A DNA stretch of 64,000 nucleotides from Clostridiales bacterium (GTDB lineage: Bacteria; Bacillota; Clostridia; Peptostreptococcales; Anaerovoracaceae). The translations under genes were made by a program, and so were the position numbers. Under the pieces are notes generated by a model. The model was not told the origin of the DNA. It searched no databases and worked only from the letters and a program-made list of their open reading frames with translations. The stretch is from NCBI GenBank assembly GCA_015058275.1, contig SVCQ01000004.1, positions 38,242 through 102,241 on the forward strand, written 5' to 3'. Positions 9,229 through 18,948 of the stretch are shown here, in pieces; the stretch's first letter is position 1, and each line of letters opens with the position of its first letter.

Positions 9229-11040
9229 ATGAGTTATCTCGACAATATCAGAAATTTCAGCATCATAGCGCACATAGATCACGGCAAGTCGACACTGGCG
9301 GACCGTCTCATTGAGAAGACAGGACTCGTCGAGGCGCGTGACATGAAGGAACAGTATCTCGACAACATGGACATCGAGCGTGAGCGAGGCATCACGATCA
9401 AGCTCCAGACGACGAGACTCGTATACAAGGCAAAGGACGGCAATGAGTACATCCTCAACCTCATCGACACGCCGGGACATGTGGACTTCAATTATGAGGT
9501 CTCAAGATCCCTTGCGGCATGCGACGGGGCGGTCCTTGTAGTGGACGCGACACAGGGAGTCGAGGCGCAGACCCTCGGCAACGTATACCTCGCTCTGGAT
9601 GAGGATCTTGAGATACTTCCGGTCCTCAACAAGATGGATCTTGACTCGGCCCGGCCGGATGACGCGAGAGCCGAGATAGAGGATATCATAGGGCTCGATG
9701 CATCCGAGGCTCCTGAGATCTCAGCCAAGACAGGTCAGGGCGTGGATGAGATGCTCGAAAAGCTCGTAGAGGTCATCCCGCCTCCAAAGGGCGACCCGGA
9801 CGGCAAGCTCAAGGCCCTCATATTCGATTCGTATTACGACAGCTACAAGGGCGTTGTCATTTACACCCGCATATTCGACGGCAGGGTCAAGCGCGGGGAT
9901 ACCATCCGCATGATGAACACCGGCAAGAACTACGAGGTGACCGAGGTAGGCTACTGCGTGCCGACGACTCTGCCGGCATCAGAGCTCAAGGCCGGCGAAG
10001 TAGGATATATCTGCGGCAGTATCAAACAGGTAGCTGATGCGAGAGTGGGAGATACCATAACTCTTGCATCCGATCCGGCTGATCAGGCCCTCAAGGGATA
10101 CAAAAAAGCTCAGTCCATGGTATACTGCGGCATCTTCCCGGCTGAGGGCGAGAAGTACGAAAACGTCAAGGACGCCCTCGAAAAGCTCCAGGTCAACGAC
10201 GCGGCATTCAACTTTGAGCCTGAGAATTCCGCGGCTCTCGGCTACGGCTTCAGATGCGGCTTCCTGGGACTTCTCCACATGGACGTCATCACAGAGAGGC
10301 TCGCAAGAGAGTTCGACCTCGACGTGATCACGACGCTTCCATCGGTAGTATATAAGGTCGTGATGAAGGACGGCAGGGTGCTCGAGATACAAAATCCGTC
10401 AAACCTGCCTGATCCTATAGAGATATCGCATATAGAGGAGCCTATAGTCAAAGCGGATATCATGACGCCTAACGAATACGTCGGCAGTATAATGACGCTC
10501 TGCCAGGCGCGGCGCGGCAATATGGTGCACATGGAGTATCTCACCAAGACGAGGGTCCAGCTCCACTATGAGATACCGCTCAACGAGGTCATATACGACT
10601 TCTTTGACGCTCTCAAGTCGAGGACCAGAGGCTATGCCTCCCTCGACTACGAGTTCCTGAGATACCAGCAGGCCAAGCTCGTAAAGCTCGACATACTCCT
10701 GAACCGCGAGAAGATAGATGCTCTGTCGACTATAGTTCCGGAAGAGGAAGCCATGGCAAAGGGCAGGGGCATCTGCGAGAAGCTCAAGGACATAATCCCA
10801 AGACATCAGTTCGAGGTGCCGATCCAGGCAGCCATCGGGCAGAAGATCATAGCCAGAGAGACGGTAAGGGCATATCGCAAGGACGTTCTTGCCAAGTGCT
10901 ACGGCGGAGACGTTTCGCGTAAGAAGAAGCTGCTCGAAAAGCAAAAGGCAGGCAAGAAGAGGATGCGCCAGTTCGGTACCGTCACGGTGCCACAGGAGGC
11001 GTTCACTGAAGTTCTCAAGCTTGATGACGGGGGTAAGTAG
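9229..11040 (+). CDS. lepA: Elongation factor 4 (LepA GTPase)
   Basis: 603 residues, standard length. G1 motif AHIDHGKST (~14-22), G2 RGITIK, G3 DTPGH, G4 NKMD, and the LepA-specific C-terminal domain ending [17 protein letters not shown]. The protein is a ribosome-binding translational GTPase implicated in back-translocation and 30S maturation. A TAGAAT box at 9150 could be its -10 but no good -35 is seen. Its stop codon lies 2 bases before the proposed hemW start, the well-known lepA-hemW pair. Confidence 0.97.
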   Translation: MSYLDNIRNFSIIAHIDHGKSTLADRLIEKTGLVEARDMKEQYLDNMDIERERGITIKLQTTRLVYKAKDGNEYILNLIDTPGHVDFNYEVSRSLAACDGAVLVVDATQGVEAQTLGNVYLALDEDLEILPVLNKMDLDSARPDDARAEIEDIIGLDASEAPEISAKTGQGVDEMLEKLVEVIPPPKGDPDGKLKALIFDSYYDSYKGVVIYTRIFDGRVKRGDTIRMMNTGKNYEVTEVGYCVPTTLPASELKAGEVGYICGSIKQVADARVGDTITLASDPADQALKGYKKAQSMVYCGIFPAEGEKYENVKDALEKLQVNDAAFNFEPENSAALGYGFRCGFLGLLHMDVITERLAREFDLDVITTLPSVVYKVVMKDGRVLEIQNPSNLPDPIEISHIEEPIVKADIMTPNEYVGSIMTLCQARRGNMVHMEYLTKTRVQLHYEIPLNEVIYDFFDALKSRTRGYASLDYEFLRYQQAKLVKLDILLNREKIDALSTIVPEEEAMAKGRGICEKLKDIIPRHQFEVPIQAAIGQKIIARETVRAYRKDVLAKCYGGDVSRKKKLLEKQKAGKKRMRQFGTVTVPQEAFTEVLKLDDGGK

Positions 11041-11042
11041 AG

Positions 11043-12251
11043 ATCAAAGGCATATACATACACATCCCGTTCTGCGTCAGGAAATGCAAATACTGCGCCT
11101 TCCTTTCGTTCAACGCATACTCATCTCCGCGCAAGGAGTACACTGACGCTCTTGTGAGGGAGATAGAGCTGAGAGCAGATCAGACGGGATCAAAAGAAGA
11201 GATAGATACGGTGTACATAGGCGGCGGGACTCCGTCCGTGCTTGACGTATCCCAGCTCAGAGACATACTCCATGCCGTCAATAAGCACTACGATATAAGG
11301 GATGATGCCGAGATCACCCTCGAGGTCAATCCGGGCACCCTCGGAGTCAAGGACGGCGTGACCCTGGCCAAGCTCCAGGCGTATAAGTACATGGGCATAA
11401 ACCGCCTCTCGATGGGCGTGCAGGCCATGGACAACGACAGGCTCCATTTCATGGGCCGCATACACACGGCGGAGAACGTCGTGCGCGACATGAAGCTCCT
11501 GAGACAAAAGGGCTTTGACAATATCAATCTTGACCTGATGTTCTCCATACCGGGTGAGACGACAGAGCAGGCTCTTGAGGATGCCCGCAGGATCATTGAA
11601 CTCGGGCCTGAGCACATATCCTGCTACAGCCTCCAGATCGAGGAGGGCACCCCATTCGCTGATATGATTGCGGGTGGTGAGATCACTGAAGTCCCCGACG
11701 AAGAGGACCGCGATACATACCACAGGCTGTGCCGCATGCTGGAGGGTGCCGGATACGAGCATTACGAGATCAGCAATTTCGCAAAGCCGGGATACAGGTC
11801 GCGCCACAATTCGCTATACTGGGACATGTCTGACTACATAGCTTTCGGACTCGGGGCGAGCGGCTTTGAGGACGGAGTCAGGTACAAGAACATTTCCGAC
11901 ATTGACGGCTATATTACAAGCCTCAAAAGTGATAAACTTCCTGTAGATGAAGTCCATACTAACTCCGCTTTTGACAACATAAGCGAGGCCGTCTTCACAG
12001 GCCTCAGGCGCATCGAAGGCATCAGCTACGAGGATGCTGTAGAGGCGTACTTCAGAGCGACTGATGCAGAGGGCACAAAGCCGCATGGCAGCGATGCCTG
12101 CAGGGAGTTCTTCTGGCAGGTATTCTCAGAGGCCGGGGGCGAGGCTTCTGACTATGAGGAGAGAGGACTGCTCATCATCGATGACAAAGGCCTGAGGCTT
12201 ACAGAGCAGGGCATAGATATAAGCAATTCCATAATGTCGCTATTTGTATGA
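11043..12251 (+). CDS. hemW: Heme chaperone / coproporphyrinogen-III-oxidase-like radical SAM protein HemW, apparent ATC start
   Basis: The ORF track starts at GTG 11154, but the same frame extends upstream and encodes [17 protein letters not shown], the conserved HemW N-terminus with the CxxxCxxC 4Fe-4S cysteines, so the GTG start would delete the active site. An in-frame TAA at 11034 bounds the extension, and no ATG, GTG, TTG or CTG lies between it and the motif. ATC at 11043 gives the family-typical [11 protein letters not shown] and has a GGGGG box 9 bases upstream, so I place the start there (402 residues). Later motifs [11 protein letters not shown] and YEISNFA agree with HemW. The protein is thought to insert heme into target proteins. 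It is translationally coupled to lepA. Confidence 0.85.
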   Translation: MKGIYIHIPFCVRKCKYCAFLSFNAYSSPRKEYTDALVREIELRADQTGSKEEIDTVYIGGGTPSVLDVSQLRDILHAVNKHYDIRDDAEITLEVNPGTLGVKDGVTLAKLQAYKYMGINRLSMGVQAMDNDRLHFMGRIHTAENVVRDMKLLRQKGFDNINLDLMFSIPGETTEQALEDARRIIELGPEHISCYSLQIEEGTPFADMIAGGEITEVPDEEDRDTYHRLCRMLEGAGYEHYEISNFAKPGYRSRHNSLYWDMSDYIAFGLGASGFEDGVRYKNISDIDGYITSLKSDKLPVDEVHTNSAFDNISEAVFTGLRRIEGISYEDAVEAYFRATDAEGTKPHGSDACREFFWQVFSEAGGEASDYEERGLLIIDDKGLRLTEQGIDISNSIMSLFV

Positions 12252-12270
12252 GTCGCAGAAAGGAACGATC

Positions 12271-13752
12271 ATGGATAAGTACATCATGGCGCTCGATCAG
12301 GGCACTACCAGCTCCAGGACCATCATCTACGATAAGGCGGGCAATACGATCTCTGTAGCCCAAAAGGAGTTCACCCAGATATTCCCTCACGAGGGCTGGG
12401 TCGAGCACGATCCGCTGGAGATCTGGAAGACCCAGATGGTCACGGCCCAGGAGGCTCTCCTGAATGCGGGACTGACCTTCCACAATATCGCGGCCATAGG
12501 CATCACCAATCAGAGAGAGACCACGATCGTGTGGGACAAAAAGACAGGTGAGCCTGTGTACAACGCCATAGTATGGCAGTGCCGCAGGACGGCTGACTAC
12601 GCCGAGAAGCTCAAGCCTCACGAGGAGATGATAAGGCAAAAGACAGGACTTCTGGCTGACCCGTACTTCAGCGGCACCAAGCTGGCCTGGATACTCGACA
12701 ATGTGCCGGGCGCGAGATCCAGGGCCGAGAGGGGAGAGCTCCTCTTCGGCACGATCGAGACCTGGCTCATCTGGAAGATGACGGGAGGAGTCCACGTATC
12801 GGATTACTCCAATGCGTGCAGGACGATGCTCTTCGATATCAATACGCTCAGGTGGGATGAGGAGCTCTGCGGACTTCTCAATATCCCGATGTGTATGCTC
12901 CCTGAGCCTGTGGAGTGCTCGGCTCACTACGGAGACACCGTGACGGAGCTCTTCGGCGGACCGATACCGGTCACGGGCTCTGCTGGCGACCAGCAGGCGG
13001 CGCTCTTCGGAGAGGCATGCTTCAACGAGGGCGACATCAAGAGCACTTACGGTACAGGTAACTTCCTCCTGCTCAACACAGGAGACAAGCCGGTCAGATC
13101 AGACAACGGACTTTTGACCACCATAGCATGGGGCCTTGACGGCAAGGTCACATATGCACTCGAGGGTTCGGTATTCGTCTGCGGAGCCGCTGTGCAGTGG
13201 CTGAGAGACCAGCTCAAATTCTTCAGCAAGGCTTCTGACTCTGAGAAGCTCGCATCGAAGGTGCCTGACACAGGCGGCGTATACGTGGTGCCGGCCTTTG
13301 TGGGGCTCGGTGCTCCGTACTGGAAGCCTGATGCAAGAGGCGCCATGTTCGGCATCACAAGGGGCACGACGCGCGAGCATATCACAAGAGCGACACTACA
13401 GTCCCTGGTATACCAGAACGAAGACTTGCTCTCCGCCATGAAGGCGGATACGGGACACGAGATAAGCACCCTCAAGGTGGACGGCGGGGCTGCACTCAAC
13501 GACCTGCTGATGCAGTTCCAGGCTGACATATCCGATGTGGATATTGTTAGATACGCTTCCATCGAGTCCACATCCCTGGGCGCGGCATATCTGGCCGGTC
13601 TCGAGGTGGGATATTACGAGAGCCTCAGCGACATCCTTACGAGCAAGGAGATAGCAAGGACATTCAGACCGTCGCTCGGGGAGAAGGAAAGACAGGAGAG
13701 ACTTGAAGGTTGGCACAGAGCGGTAGACGCCGCGGTAGCCTTCAATGCCTGA
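12271..13752 (+). CDS. glpK: Glycerol kinase
   Basis: 493 residues from the ATG at 12271, which follows an AAAGGA site. The listed ORF begins at an upstream TTG inside hemW, which I reject. FGGY-family motifs are clear: [10 protein letters not shown] at the start, [33 protein letters not shown] and the C-terminal [18 protein letters not shown]. It phosphorylates glycerol to glycerol-3-phosphate in the cytoplasm. No glpF or glpD neighbour is present, so glycerol uptake and oxidation genes must be elsewhere. Confidence 0.96.
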   Translation: MDKYIMALDQGTTSSRTIIYDKAGNTISVAQKEFTQIFPHEGWVEHDPLEIWKTQMVTAQEALLNAGLTFHNIAAIGITNQRETTIVWDKKTGEPVYNAIVWQCRRTADYAEKLKPHEEMIRQKTGLLADPYFSGTKLAWILDNVPGARSRAERGELLFGTIETWLIWKMTGGVHVSDYSNACRTMLFDINTLRWDEELCGLLNIPMCMLPEPVECSAHYGDTVTELFGGPIPVTGSAGDQQAALFGEACFNEGDIKSTYGTGNFLLLNTGDKPVRSDNGLLTTIAWGLDGKVTYALEGSVFVCGAAVQWLRDQLKFFSKASDSEKLASKVPDTGGVYVVPAFVGLGAPYWKPDARGAMFGITRGTTREHITRATLQSLVYQNEDLLSAMKADTGHEISTLKVDGGAALNDLLMQFQADISDVDIVRYASIESTSLGAAYLAGLEVGYYESLSDILTSKEIARTFRPSLGEKERQERLEGWHRAVDAAVAFNA

Positions 13753-13776
13753 CAATAAGTTATAGAGGAGGATCAG

Positions 13777-15066
13777 ATGATAAAAAGACATTATCTTAAA
13801 GCAGCTTTTGTAGGAGGCCAGCTGATCACCGGCAGGCACAAGGAGGCTATACAGGATTCGCTGGTCGTGATCGACCATGGAGGCTTCCTGTACGCAGGTG
13901 AGAGAAAGGCCGAGGTGGAGCAGGCGCTCGACGGTTTTGAGATCATCGACGTCACGGGCAAGACCATCATGCCGGGCCTGATCGACACTCATCTGCACTT
14001 CAGCGGCAACCTTAACGACAACGACTCGGACTGGGTAAGAGAGCCGCTGCTCCAAAAACAGGTCATGGCCGTACAGCAGGCAAAAGAGTGCCTGGAGAAC
14101 GGTCTTACCACGGTAGGAGAGATATCAAGGTTTGGCATACCTATCAGGGATATGACCAATTCGGGACAGATGCGCGGACCGAGGATCATCGCCTCCGGCA
14201 GAGGCTTTTGCGCTACGGCGTCGCACGGCGACTCGCATAACTGCTCCATCGAAGAGGTAGCCGCGGGACATCCGTGGGCCGAGACTGTCGACGGACCTTG
14301 GGAACTCAGGAAAGCCGTAAGACGCAGACTCAGAGAGTGCCCGGACGCTATCAAGATCTGGGCTACAGGCGGCGGCATCTACAGGTGGGATACATCACGC
14401 GACCATCACTACACCTTTGAAGAGATCAAGGCGGTAGTAGATGAGTCGGCGATGAGAGGCATCCCTGTATGGTCTCATACATACGGACAGACAGGCCCAT
14501 CGGTCGAGGCCGGAGTAGATTTCATCATCCACGGTTTTGAGATCGACGAGCACGACATGGAGGGTATGTTCAATAAAGGCATATGCTTCTGCCCGACCAT
14601 CAACTTCCTGCCTGCATGGCTGGCGACCTATCCGCCTACGTACATCCCGGGAGTCCACGACAAGTACGAAGGTGCTACTCTCGTAGAGAAGGAGCTCGCA
14701 AGGCTGTATGACAACGTCAACAAGGCATACAATATGGGCGTCATAGTCACGGTCGGATCAGACAGCTTCAACTCGGATTCCACTCCGTACGGCATAACTG
14801 CCATCGGCGAGATCCACAGATTCGTAGACTGCTGCGGCATGAGCGAGATGGATGCCATCATCGCGGGCACGGCAAACGGAGCCAGGGCCCTCGGCTGCTA
14901 CCATCTGACAGGATCAATCACAAAGGGTAAGAACGCCGACATGCTGGTCATAAACGGAGACCCTCTCAAGAGCATCTACGATCTGGATGTCAAGAACATG
15001 GATATGATCATCAAGGACGGAGAGGAGATCCTGCGCTACAGAGACAACAAGGAGGAAGACAAATGA
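13777..15066 (+). CDS. Amidohydrolase family protein (metal-dependent, imidazolonepropionase-like)
   Basis: 429 residues of the amidohydrolase superfamily. The first metal motif is GLIDTHLHF (~67-73). A carboxylatable Lys sits in DAIKIWATGG, and metal His residues in PVWSHTYG and FIIHGFE. The catalytic Asp is in VTVGSDSF, followed by the C-terminal beta-strand GKNADMLVINGDPL. The set matches the prolidase/imidazolonepropionase-related subgroup that hydrolyses cyclic amides or dipeptides. Actual substrate is unknown. The start has an AGAGGAGG site. Its stop overlaps the next ORF by 4 bases (ATGA), so the two are coupled. Confidence 0.82.
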   Translation: MIKRHYLKAAFVGGQLITGRHKEAIQDSLVVIDHGGFLYAGERKAEVEQALDGFEIIDVTGKTIMPGLIDTHLHFSGNLNDNDSDWVREPLLQKQVMAVQQAKECLENGLTTVGEISRFGIPIRDMTNSGQMRGPRIIASGRGFCATASHGDSHNCSIEEVAAGHPWAETVDGPWELRKAVRRRLRECPDAIKIWATGGGIYRWDTSRDHHYTFEEIKAVVDESAMRGIPVWSHTYGQTGPSVEAGVDFIIHGFEIDEHDMEGMFNKGICFCPTINFLPAWLATYPPTYIPGVHDKYEGATLVEKELARLYDNVNKAYNMGVIVTVGSDSFNSDSTPYGITAIGEIHRFVDCCGMSEMDAIIAGTANGARALGCYHLTGSITKGKNADMLVINGDPLKSIYDLDVKNMDMIIKDGEEILRYRDNKEEDK

Positions 15067-15362
15067 AAGAGAACTGGACGGAATTACGCAAAAAGCTAGG
15101 TCATGTTCTTACCATGCAGTACGATTATCCTCCTAACGGCGAGGGTTCTGTCGGGTACAAGGGCAACAATATGTACAGGTTCAAGGAAGCTGATGTGCCT
15201 GAGATACAGCTCGTCCTCGCTGAGAAGCTCGAAGACTACAAGCATTCATACAACGTGGACATTCTGGCTCAGGAGATGATCACAGACCTTCTCGACAAGG
15301 GCCTGATAGTCTACGGAGGCTACGTATACAAAAATCAGCAAAAGGAACATCACAGCATCTGA
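15063..15362 (+). CDS. Small conserved-looking protein of unknown function
   Basis: 99 residues, soluble, with no signal or membrane segment. It overlaps the amidohydrolase stop by ATGA and has GGAGG upstream, so it is very likely translated. The sequence is mixed charged with a Tyr-rich C-terminus (YGGYVYKNQQ). I do not recognise the family. The coupling suggests a partner or regulator of the amidohydrolase. Confidence 0.65.
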   Translation: MKENWTELRKKLGHVLTMQYDYPPNGEGSVGYKGNNMYRFKEADVPEIQLVLAEKLEDYKHSYNVDILAQEMITDLLDKGLIVYGGYVYKNQQKEHHSI

Positions 15363-15392
15363 TAAGCTCCAAAAAGTTTTTTCAGAAAAATG

Positions 15393-15421
15393 TAGACATT
15401 GGCGCAGGTTTCGGTTATAAT
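15393..15421 (+). promoter_or_regulatory. Promoter for tRNA-Glu
   Basis: TAGACA, 17-base spacer, TATAAT, placing transcription start ~15 bases before the tRNA 5' end. Confidence 0.75.
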
Positions 15422-15443
15422 ACCACTTGCGCCAATTAAATAT

Positions 15444-15518
15444 GCTGCCTTGGTCAAGTGGTCAAGACGCTAGCCTCTCACGCTGGAATCAGGGGTTCGA
15501 CTCCCCTAGGCAGTACCA
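15444..15518 (+). tRNA. tRNA-Glu (anticodon CTC)
   Basis: Cloverleaf read by eye: acceptor arms GCTGCCT and AGGCAGT (one G-T pair), anticodon stem CTAGC/GCTGG with loop CTCTCAC giving anticodon CTC, T-arm AGGGG-TTCGACT-CCCCT, discriminator A and an encoded CCA. It decodes GAG. It stands alone between its own promoter and terminator, not in an rRNA operon. Confidence 0.93.
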
Positions 15519-15522
15519 CGAT

Positions 15523-15547
15523 AAGTCCGGTTATCCCGGACTTTTTT
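15523..15547 (+). terminator. Intrinsic terminator of tRNA-Glu
   Basis: AAGTCCGG, loop TTATC, CCGGACTT, then four more T residues. It starts 4 bases after the tRNA CCA. Confidence 0.92.
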
Positions 15548-15649
15548 CATGTCCGCATTTTTACCATTGAAATGCGGTGGGGCATGACAGTACAATAGAG
15601 GATAGGGCAAATTGATAGTGTATCATTGACTCAGCTAGGAGGAACTCTT

Positions 15650-16996
15650 TTGAAGGTAATAGCAAGTGACGAGAGAACTGCCGTAATATCCAGGGTGATC
15701 GAACTTCTGGATCCGGGCAGCTTCATGGAGATGGGCGAGCGCGTGTCGGCCAGATATACCGAGTTTTACCATCCGGATTCCGTAGTGGAGTCTGACGGCG
15801 TGGTGACCGGTTACGGTACGATCAACGGCAGCCTTGTTTTTATTTATGCCCAGGACAATGAAGTCATGGGCGGCACCTTCGGCGAGCAGCACGGACGCAA
15901 GATAGTCGATCTGTACGAGCGTGCCATCAAGGCAAAGGCTCCTGTCATCGGGCTTCTTGACTGTGCGGGATTCCGTATTGAGGAGGGCCTCGACGGTCTG
16001 TATCAGTTCGCCAAGCTCTACAAGATACAGACAAAGGCGTCCCAAAGGATCCCTCAGATATCTGCTGTCATAGGGCAGTGCGGCGGAGGCATGTCCATAG
16101 CCGCTCAGATGTCTGACTTCTTATATATCGAAAAGGACAAGGGCAGCATATTCGTCAATCCGCAGGGCGTCGTCGGCAATGCGATAGGCGACAATCCTTA
16201 TGTCATGGCTCTTGACGACGGCGAGCTCGAGTGGGAAGAGATAATGGAGAACATCCGCATGATCATCGACATGCTCCCTTCGAGCACAGACTTTGCTCCG
16301 GATATACTCGAGGTCAGCGACGAGGAGCTCAACCGCAGCTGCGAGGGCATAGGAGGCATGCTCGGTGATGCCAAGGCCATACTTGCAGAGCTGTCGGATG
16401 ACGGCAGGCTGCTCGAGTACAGAGGCAGGAGAGGGCGCTCCATGATAACGGGCTTCATGCGCATCGCGGGCCAGACTGTCGGAGTCGTAGCCTGCAATGA
16501 GATCGAGGGCCGCAAGCGCATATCCGCCGCCGGCTGCAATAAAGCCGCCGCGCTTATCAATATGTGCACCAAGTTCCACCTGCCTGTCATCACCATAACG
16601 GACACGGACGGATACAAGACGGATTCGACTACTGAGACCTTCCTCCCGACAGCCGCGGGCAGGATGCTGACCGCACTGACATCATCGGATGTGCCGAAAT
16701 TCAACCTCGTGACGGGATCCATCGTGGGCAGCGCCTACAGTATGATGAACTCAAAGGGCCTCGGAGCCGACTATGTATTCATGTGGGACACGGCGAACGT
16801 CAGTATAGTCGAGCCGCGCCAGGCCACGGAGGTCATTTTCGGGACATGGACTTCCGAGCTCGAACAGCAGTACCGCGACACCCAGTCAAGCGCCGTGGCT
16901 CTCGCAAGACACGGCTTTGTGGACAAAGTCATCGCGCCTGAGGATTCAAGGAAGTATCTCATAGGAGCACTCCAGGTGTTCATGAACAGCAGGTAG
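15650..16996 (+). CDS. Acyl-CoA carboxyltransferase subunit (MmdA / 12S-like) of a sodium-pump decarboxylase
   Basis: 448 residues from TTG at 15650, which has a perfect AGGAGG 7 bases upstream. The ORF track's earlier TTG lacks one. The crotonase-fold carboxyltransferase domains are visible: MGGTFGEQHGRKI, CAGFRIEEG, the GQCGGGMSIAAQ oxyanion motif, and a second half with ITDTDGY and GSIVGSAYS. Members transfer carboxyl groups between acyl-CoA and biotin (methylmalonyl-CoA, glutaconyl-CoA and similar). At ~450 residues it is slightly shorter than typical MmdA (~510), so the substrate may differ. It heads the cluster with OadG-like, biotin carrier and OadB-like genes. Confidence 0.85.
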   Translation: MKVIASDERTAVISRVIELLDPGSFMEMGERVSARYTEFYHPDSVVESDGVVTGYGTINGSLVFIYAQDNEVMGGTFGEQHGRKIVDLYERAIKAKAPVIGLLDCAGFRIEEGLDGLYQFAKLYKIQTKASQRIPQISAVIGQCGGGMSIAAQMSDFLYIEKDKGSIFVNPQGVVGNAIGDNPYVMALDDGELEWEEIMENIRMIIDMLPSSTDFAPDILEVSDEELNRSCEGIGGMLGDAKAILAELSDDGRLLEYRGRRGRSMITGFMRIAGQTVGVVACNEIEGRKRISAAGCNKAAALINMCTKFHLPVITITDTDGYKTDSTTETFLPTAAGRMLTALTSSDVPKFNLVTGSIVGSAYSMMNSKGLGADYVFMWDTANVSIVEPRQATEVIFGTWTSELEQQYRDTQSSAVALARHGFVDKVIAPEDSRKYLIGALQVFMNSR

Positions 16997-17004
16997 GTGA
17001 TTTC

Positions 17005-17313
17005 ATGGGTTTAGGAGCTATATTCAAAACAGCATTGCTGTATACACTGATAGGGATGGGCATGGTGTTCTGCGTGCTGATATTCATCTCGATCTGCATA
17101 TGGCTGCTGGGACTGGTCTGCGGACCAAAGACAAACAAACAAAGCGCCTCCGCGGCAGCATCCGCGGCGCCTGCAGAGGCTGAGGGCATAAGGCCTGAGG
17201 TCATCGCGGCTGTCACGGCTGCGATACATCAGCATCTTGCAGACGAAGAAGGTGGAGACGAAGGCTATGTTGTAAGGAATGTACGGAGGGCAACATGGAG
17301 ACATACATCGTAA
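17005..17313 (+). CDS. OadG/MmdD-like small membrane subunit of sodium-pump decarboxylase
   Basis: 102 residues with one N-terminal membrane helix (~12-38), an Ala-rich linker and the conserved tail VIAAVTAAIHQHL...VVRNVRRA found in OadG/MmdD subunits. These subunits stabilise the complex and bridge the cytoplasmic carboxyltransferase to the membrane beta subunit. Its end overlaps the biotin carrier gene start by 19 bases, so translation is coupled. Confidence 0.85.
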   Translation: MGLGAIFKTALLYTLIGMGMVFCVLIFISICIWLLGLVCGPKTNKQSASAAASAAPAEAEGIRPEVIAAVTAAIHQHLADEEGGDEGYVVRNVRRATWRHTS

Positions 17314-17639
17314 AAGTCAACGGAGAAGTATTCGAAGTCGAAGTAGAAAAGAAGGGAAGCCATGCAGCCCCTGCGGCGGCTCCTGCGGCAGCGCCTGCAC
17401 CAAAGGCGTCAGGCGGCAGCGCAAGCGGAGAGCCTGTCGTATGCGGCACAGCAGGCTCTGTCTTCAAGATCGTCTGCCACGCGGGCGAGCAGGTCAGGAG
17501 CGGAGATACCATAATAGTGCTCGAGGCCATGAAGATGGAGATCCCTGTGGTATCGCCTAAGGACGGTACCGTCAGCAAGGTCCTCGTATCCGAGGGAGAG
17601 ACGACTGCTTCCGGACAGACCGTAGCCTACGTGGAGTAA
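17295..17639 (+). CDS. Biotin carrier subunit (biotinyl/lipoyl domain)
   Basis: 114 residues: a short beta-rich N-terminus, an Ala/Pro linker (~24-45), then a biotinyl domain with the canonical EAMKMEI motif. The Lys at ~80 is the biotinylation site. It shuttles the carboxyl group between the carboxyltransferase and the membrane decarboxylase subunit. GGAGG lies just before the ATG inside the preceding gene. Confidence 0.93.
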   Translation: METYIVKVNGEVFEVEVEKKGSHAAPAAAPAAAPAPKASGGSASGEPVVCGTAGSVFKIVCHAGEQVRSGDTIIVLEAMKMEIPVVSPKDGTVSKVLVSEGETTASGQTVAYVE

Positions 17640-17656
17640 TACCGGGAGGCAAGATA

Positions 17657-18772
17657 ATGGGAGATACCTTATTCAATCTGGCTCACCAGACGGGCTTCTT
17701 CAGCCTGACGGTCGGCAACGTGATAATGGTCGCTGTCGCCCTCGGTCTGATGTATCTGGCCATAGTCAAACAGTATGAGCCGCTCCTGCTGCTTCCGATA
17801 TCCTTCGGAATGCTGCTGGTCAATCTCTATCCGCCGATCATGGAGGAGGGAGGACTTCTGTACTTCTTCTTCAAGCTCGACGAGTGGACGATACTGCCGT
17901 CGCTCATATTCCTGGGTGTCGGTGCACTGACGGATTTCGGACCGCTGATTGCAAACCCGAAGAGCTTCCTGCTCGGGGCGGCGGCGCAGTTCGGAGTCTT
18001 CGGAGCCTTCCTGCTCGCGATGCTGATGGGCTTTAACGAGGCCCAGGCCGCGGCAGTCAGCATCATCGGAGGAGCCGACGGCCCGACCTCGATATTCCTT
18101 GCGATGAAGCTCGGCCAAAAGGAACTGATGGGACCTATAGCCGTAGCGGCCTACTCATACATGTCGCTTGTGCCGATAATCCAGCCGCCTATCATGAGGG
18201 CCCTCACCACTGAGGCGGAGCGCAGGATCAGGATGGAGCAGCTCAGAGAGGTCACAAAGAGGGAGCGCATACTCTTCCCGGTCATAGTAACGATCGTGGT
18301 ATGCCTGCTGCTGCCTTCGACAGCGCCTCTTATCGGCATGCTGATGCTGGGCAACCTCTTCCGCGAGAGCGGGGTAGTGCGCCAGCTCCAGGACACATCG
18401 TCAAATACACTCATGTACATAGTGGTCATCCTGCTGGGAACTTCAGTCGGAGCCACCACAAGCGCCGAGGCTTTCCTTAAGCTGACGACGATCAAGATCG
18501 TCATCCTCGGCCTCATAGCGTTCGGCTTTGGCACGGCGGCCGGAGTCCTCTTCGGCAAGCTCATGTGCAGGCTGACGCACGGTAAGATCAATCCGCTCAT
18601 CGGTTCTGCCGGAGTCTCGGCAGTTCCGATGGCCGCAAGAGTATCGCAGAAGGTCGGCGCTGAGGCAGACCCTACGAACTTCCTGCTGATGCACGCCATG
18701 GGCCCTAATGTAGCCGGAGTCATCGGTACGGCGGTAGCCGCCGGAGTCTTCATGGCAATATTCGGAGTATAA
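17657..18772 (+). CDS. Sodium-translocating decarboxylase beta subunit (OadB/MmdB/GcdB family)
   Basis: 371 residues, strongly hydrophobic with about ten membrane segments. It contains the signature [12 protein letters not shown], whose Asp is needed for sodium binding and carboxybiotin decarboxylation in this family, and a late [14 protein letters not shown] motif. It decarboxylates carboxybiotin and pumps sodium outward. A 17-base gap separates it from the biotin carrier gene. The next gene, oadA-like, is separated by a repeat-filled gap. Confidence 0.95.
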   Translation: MGDTLFNLAHQTGFFSLTVGNVIMVAVALGLMYLAIVKQYEPLLLLPISFGMLLVNLYPPIMEEGGLLYFFFKLDEWTILPSLIFLGVGALTDFGPLIANPKSFLLGAAAQFGVFGAFLLAMLMGFNEAQAAAVSIIGGADGPTSIFLAMKLGQKELMGPIAVAAYSYMSLVPIIQPPIMRALTTEAERRIRMEQLREVTKRERILFPVIVTIVVCLLLPSTAPLIGMLMLGNLFRESGVVRQLQDTSSNTLMYIVVILLGTSVGATTSAEAFLKLTTIKIVILGLIAFGFGTAAGVLFGKLMCRLTHGKINPLIGSAGVSAVPMAARVSQKVGAEADPTNFLLMHAMGPNVAGVIGTAVAAGVFMAIFGV

Positions 18773-18783
18773 GAATTACCTAT

Positions 18784-18939
18784 TTGTCATCCTGAGACGC
18801 GCAGCGTCGAAGGATCTCACTGGATGAGATTCTTCGGCTTGCAGCCTCAGAATGACAAGTTGCAGCCTCAGAATGACAAGTGTGTCGGAATGACAGTGTT
18901 GTCATCCTGAGACGCGCAGCGTCGAAGGATCTCATTGGA
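18784..18939. repeat. Palindromic repeat cluster (GTCATCCTGAG-type) between oadB-like and oadA-like genes
   Basis: Two 41-base direct copies start with TTGTCATCCTGAGACGCGCA, at 18784-18824 and 18899-18939, differing at one base. Between them lies an inverted partner (GAGATTCTTCGG...CTCAGAATGACAAG), so copy one folds into a long hairpin. A 21-base unit TTGCAGCCTCAGAATGACAAG is duplicated in tandem at about 18839-18880. Similar GTCATCCTGAG elements are known as dispersed bacterial repeats. The second copy ends in TTGGAG, which serves as the ribosome site of the next gene. Confidence 0.85.
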
Positions 18940-18948
18940 GGATTGTAA

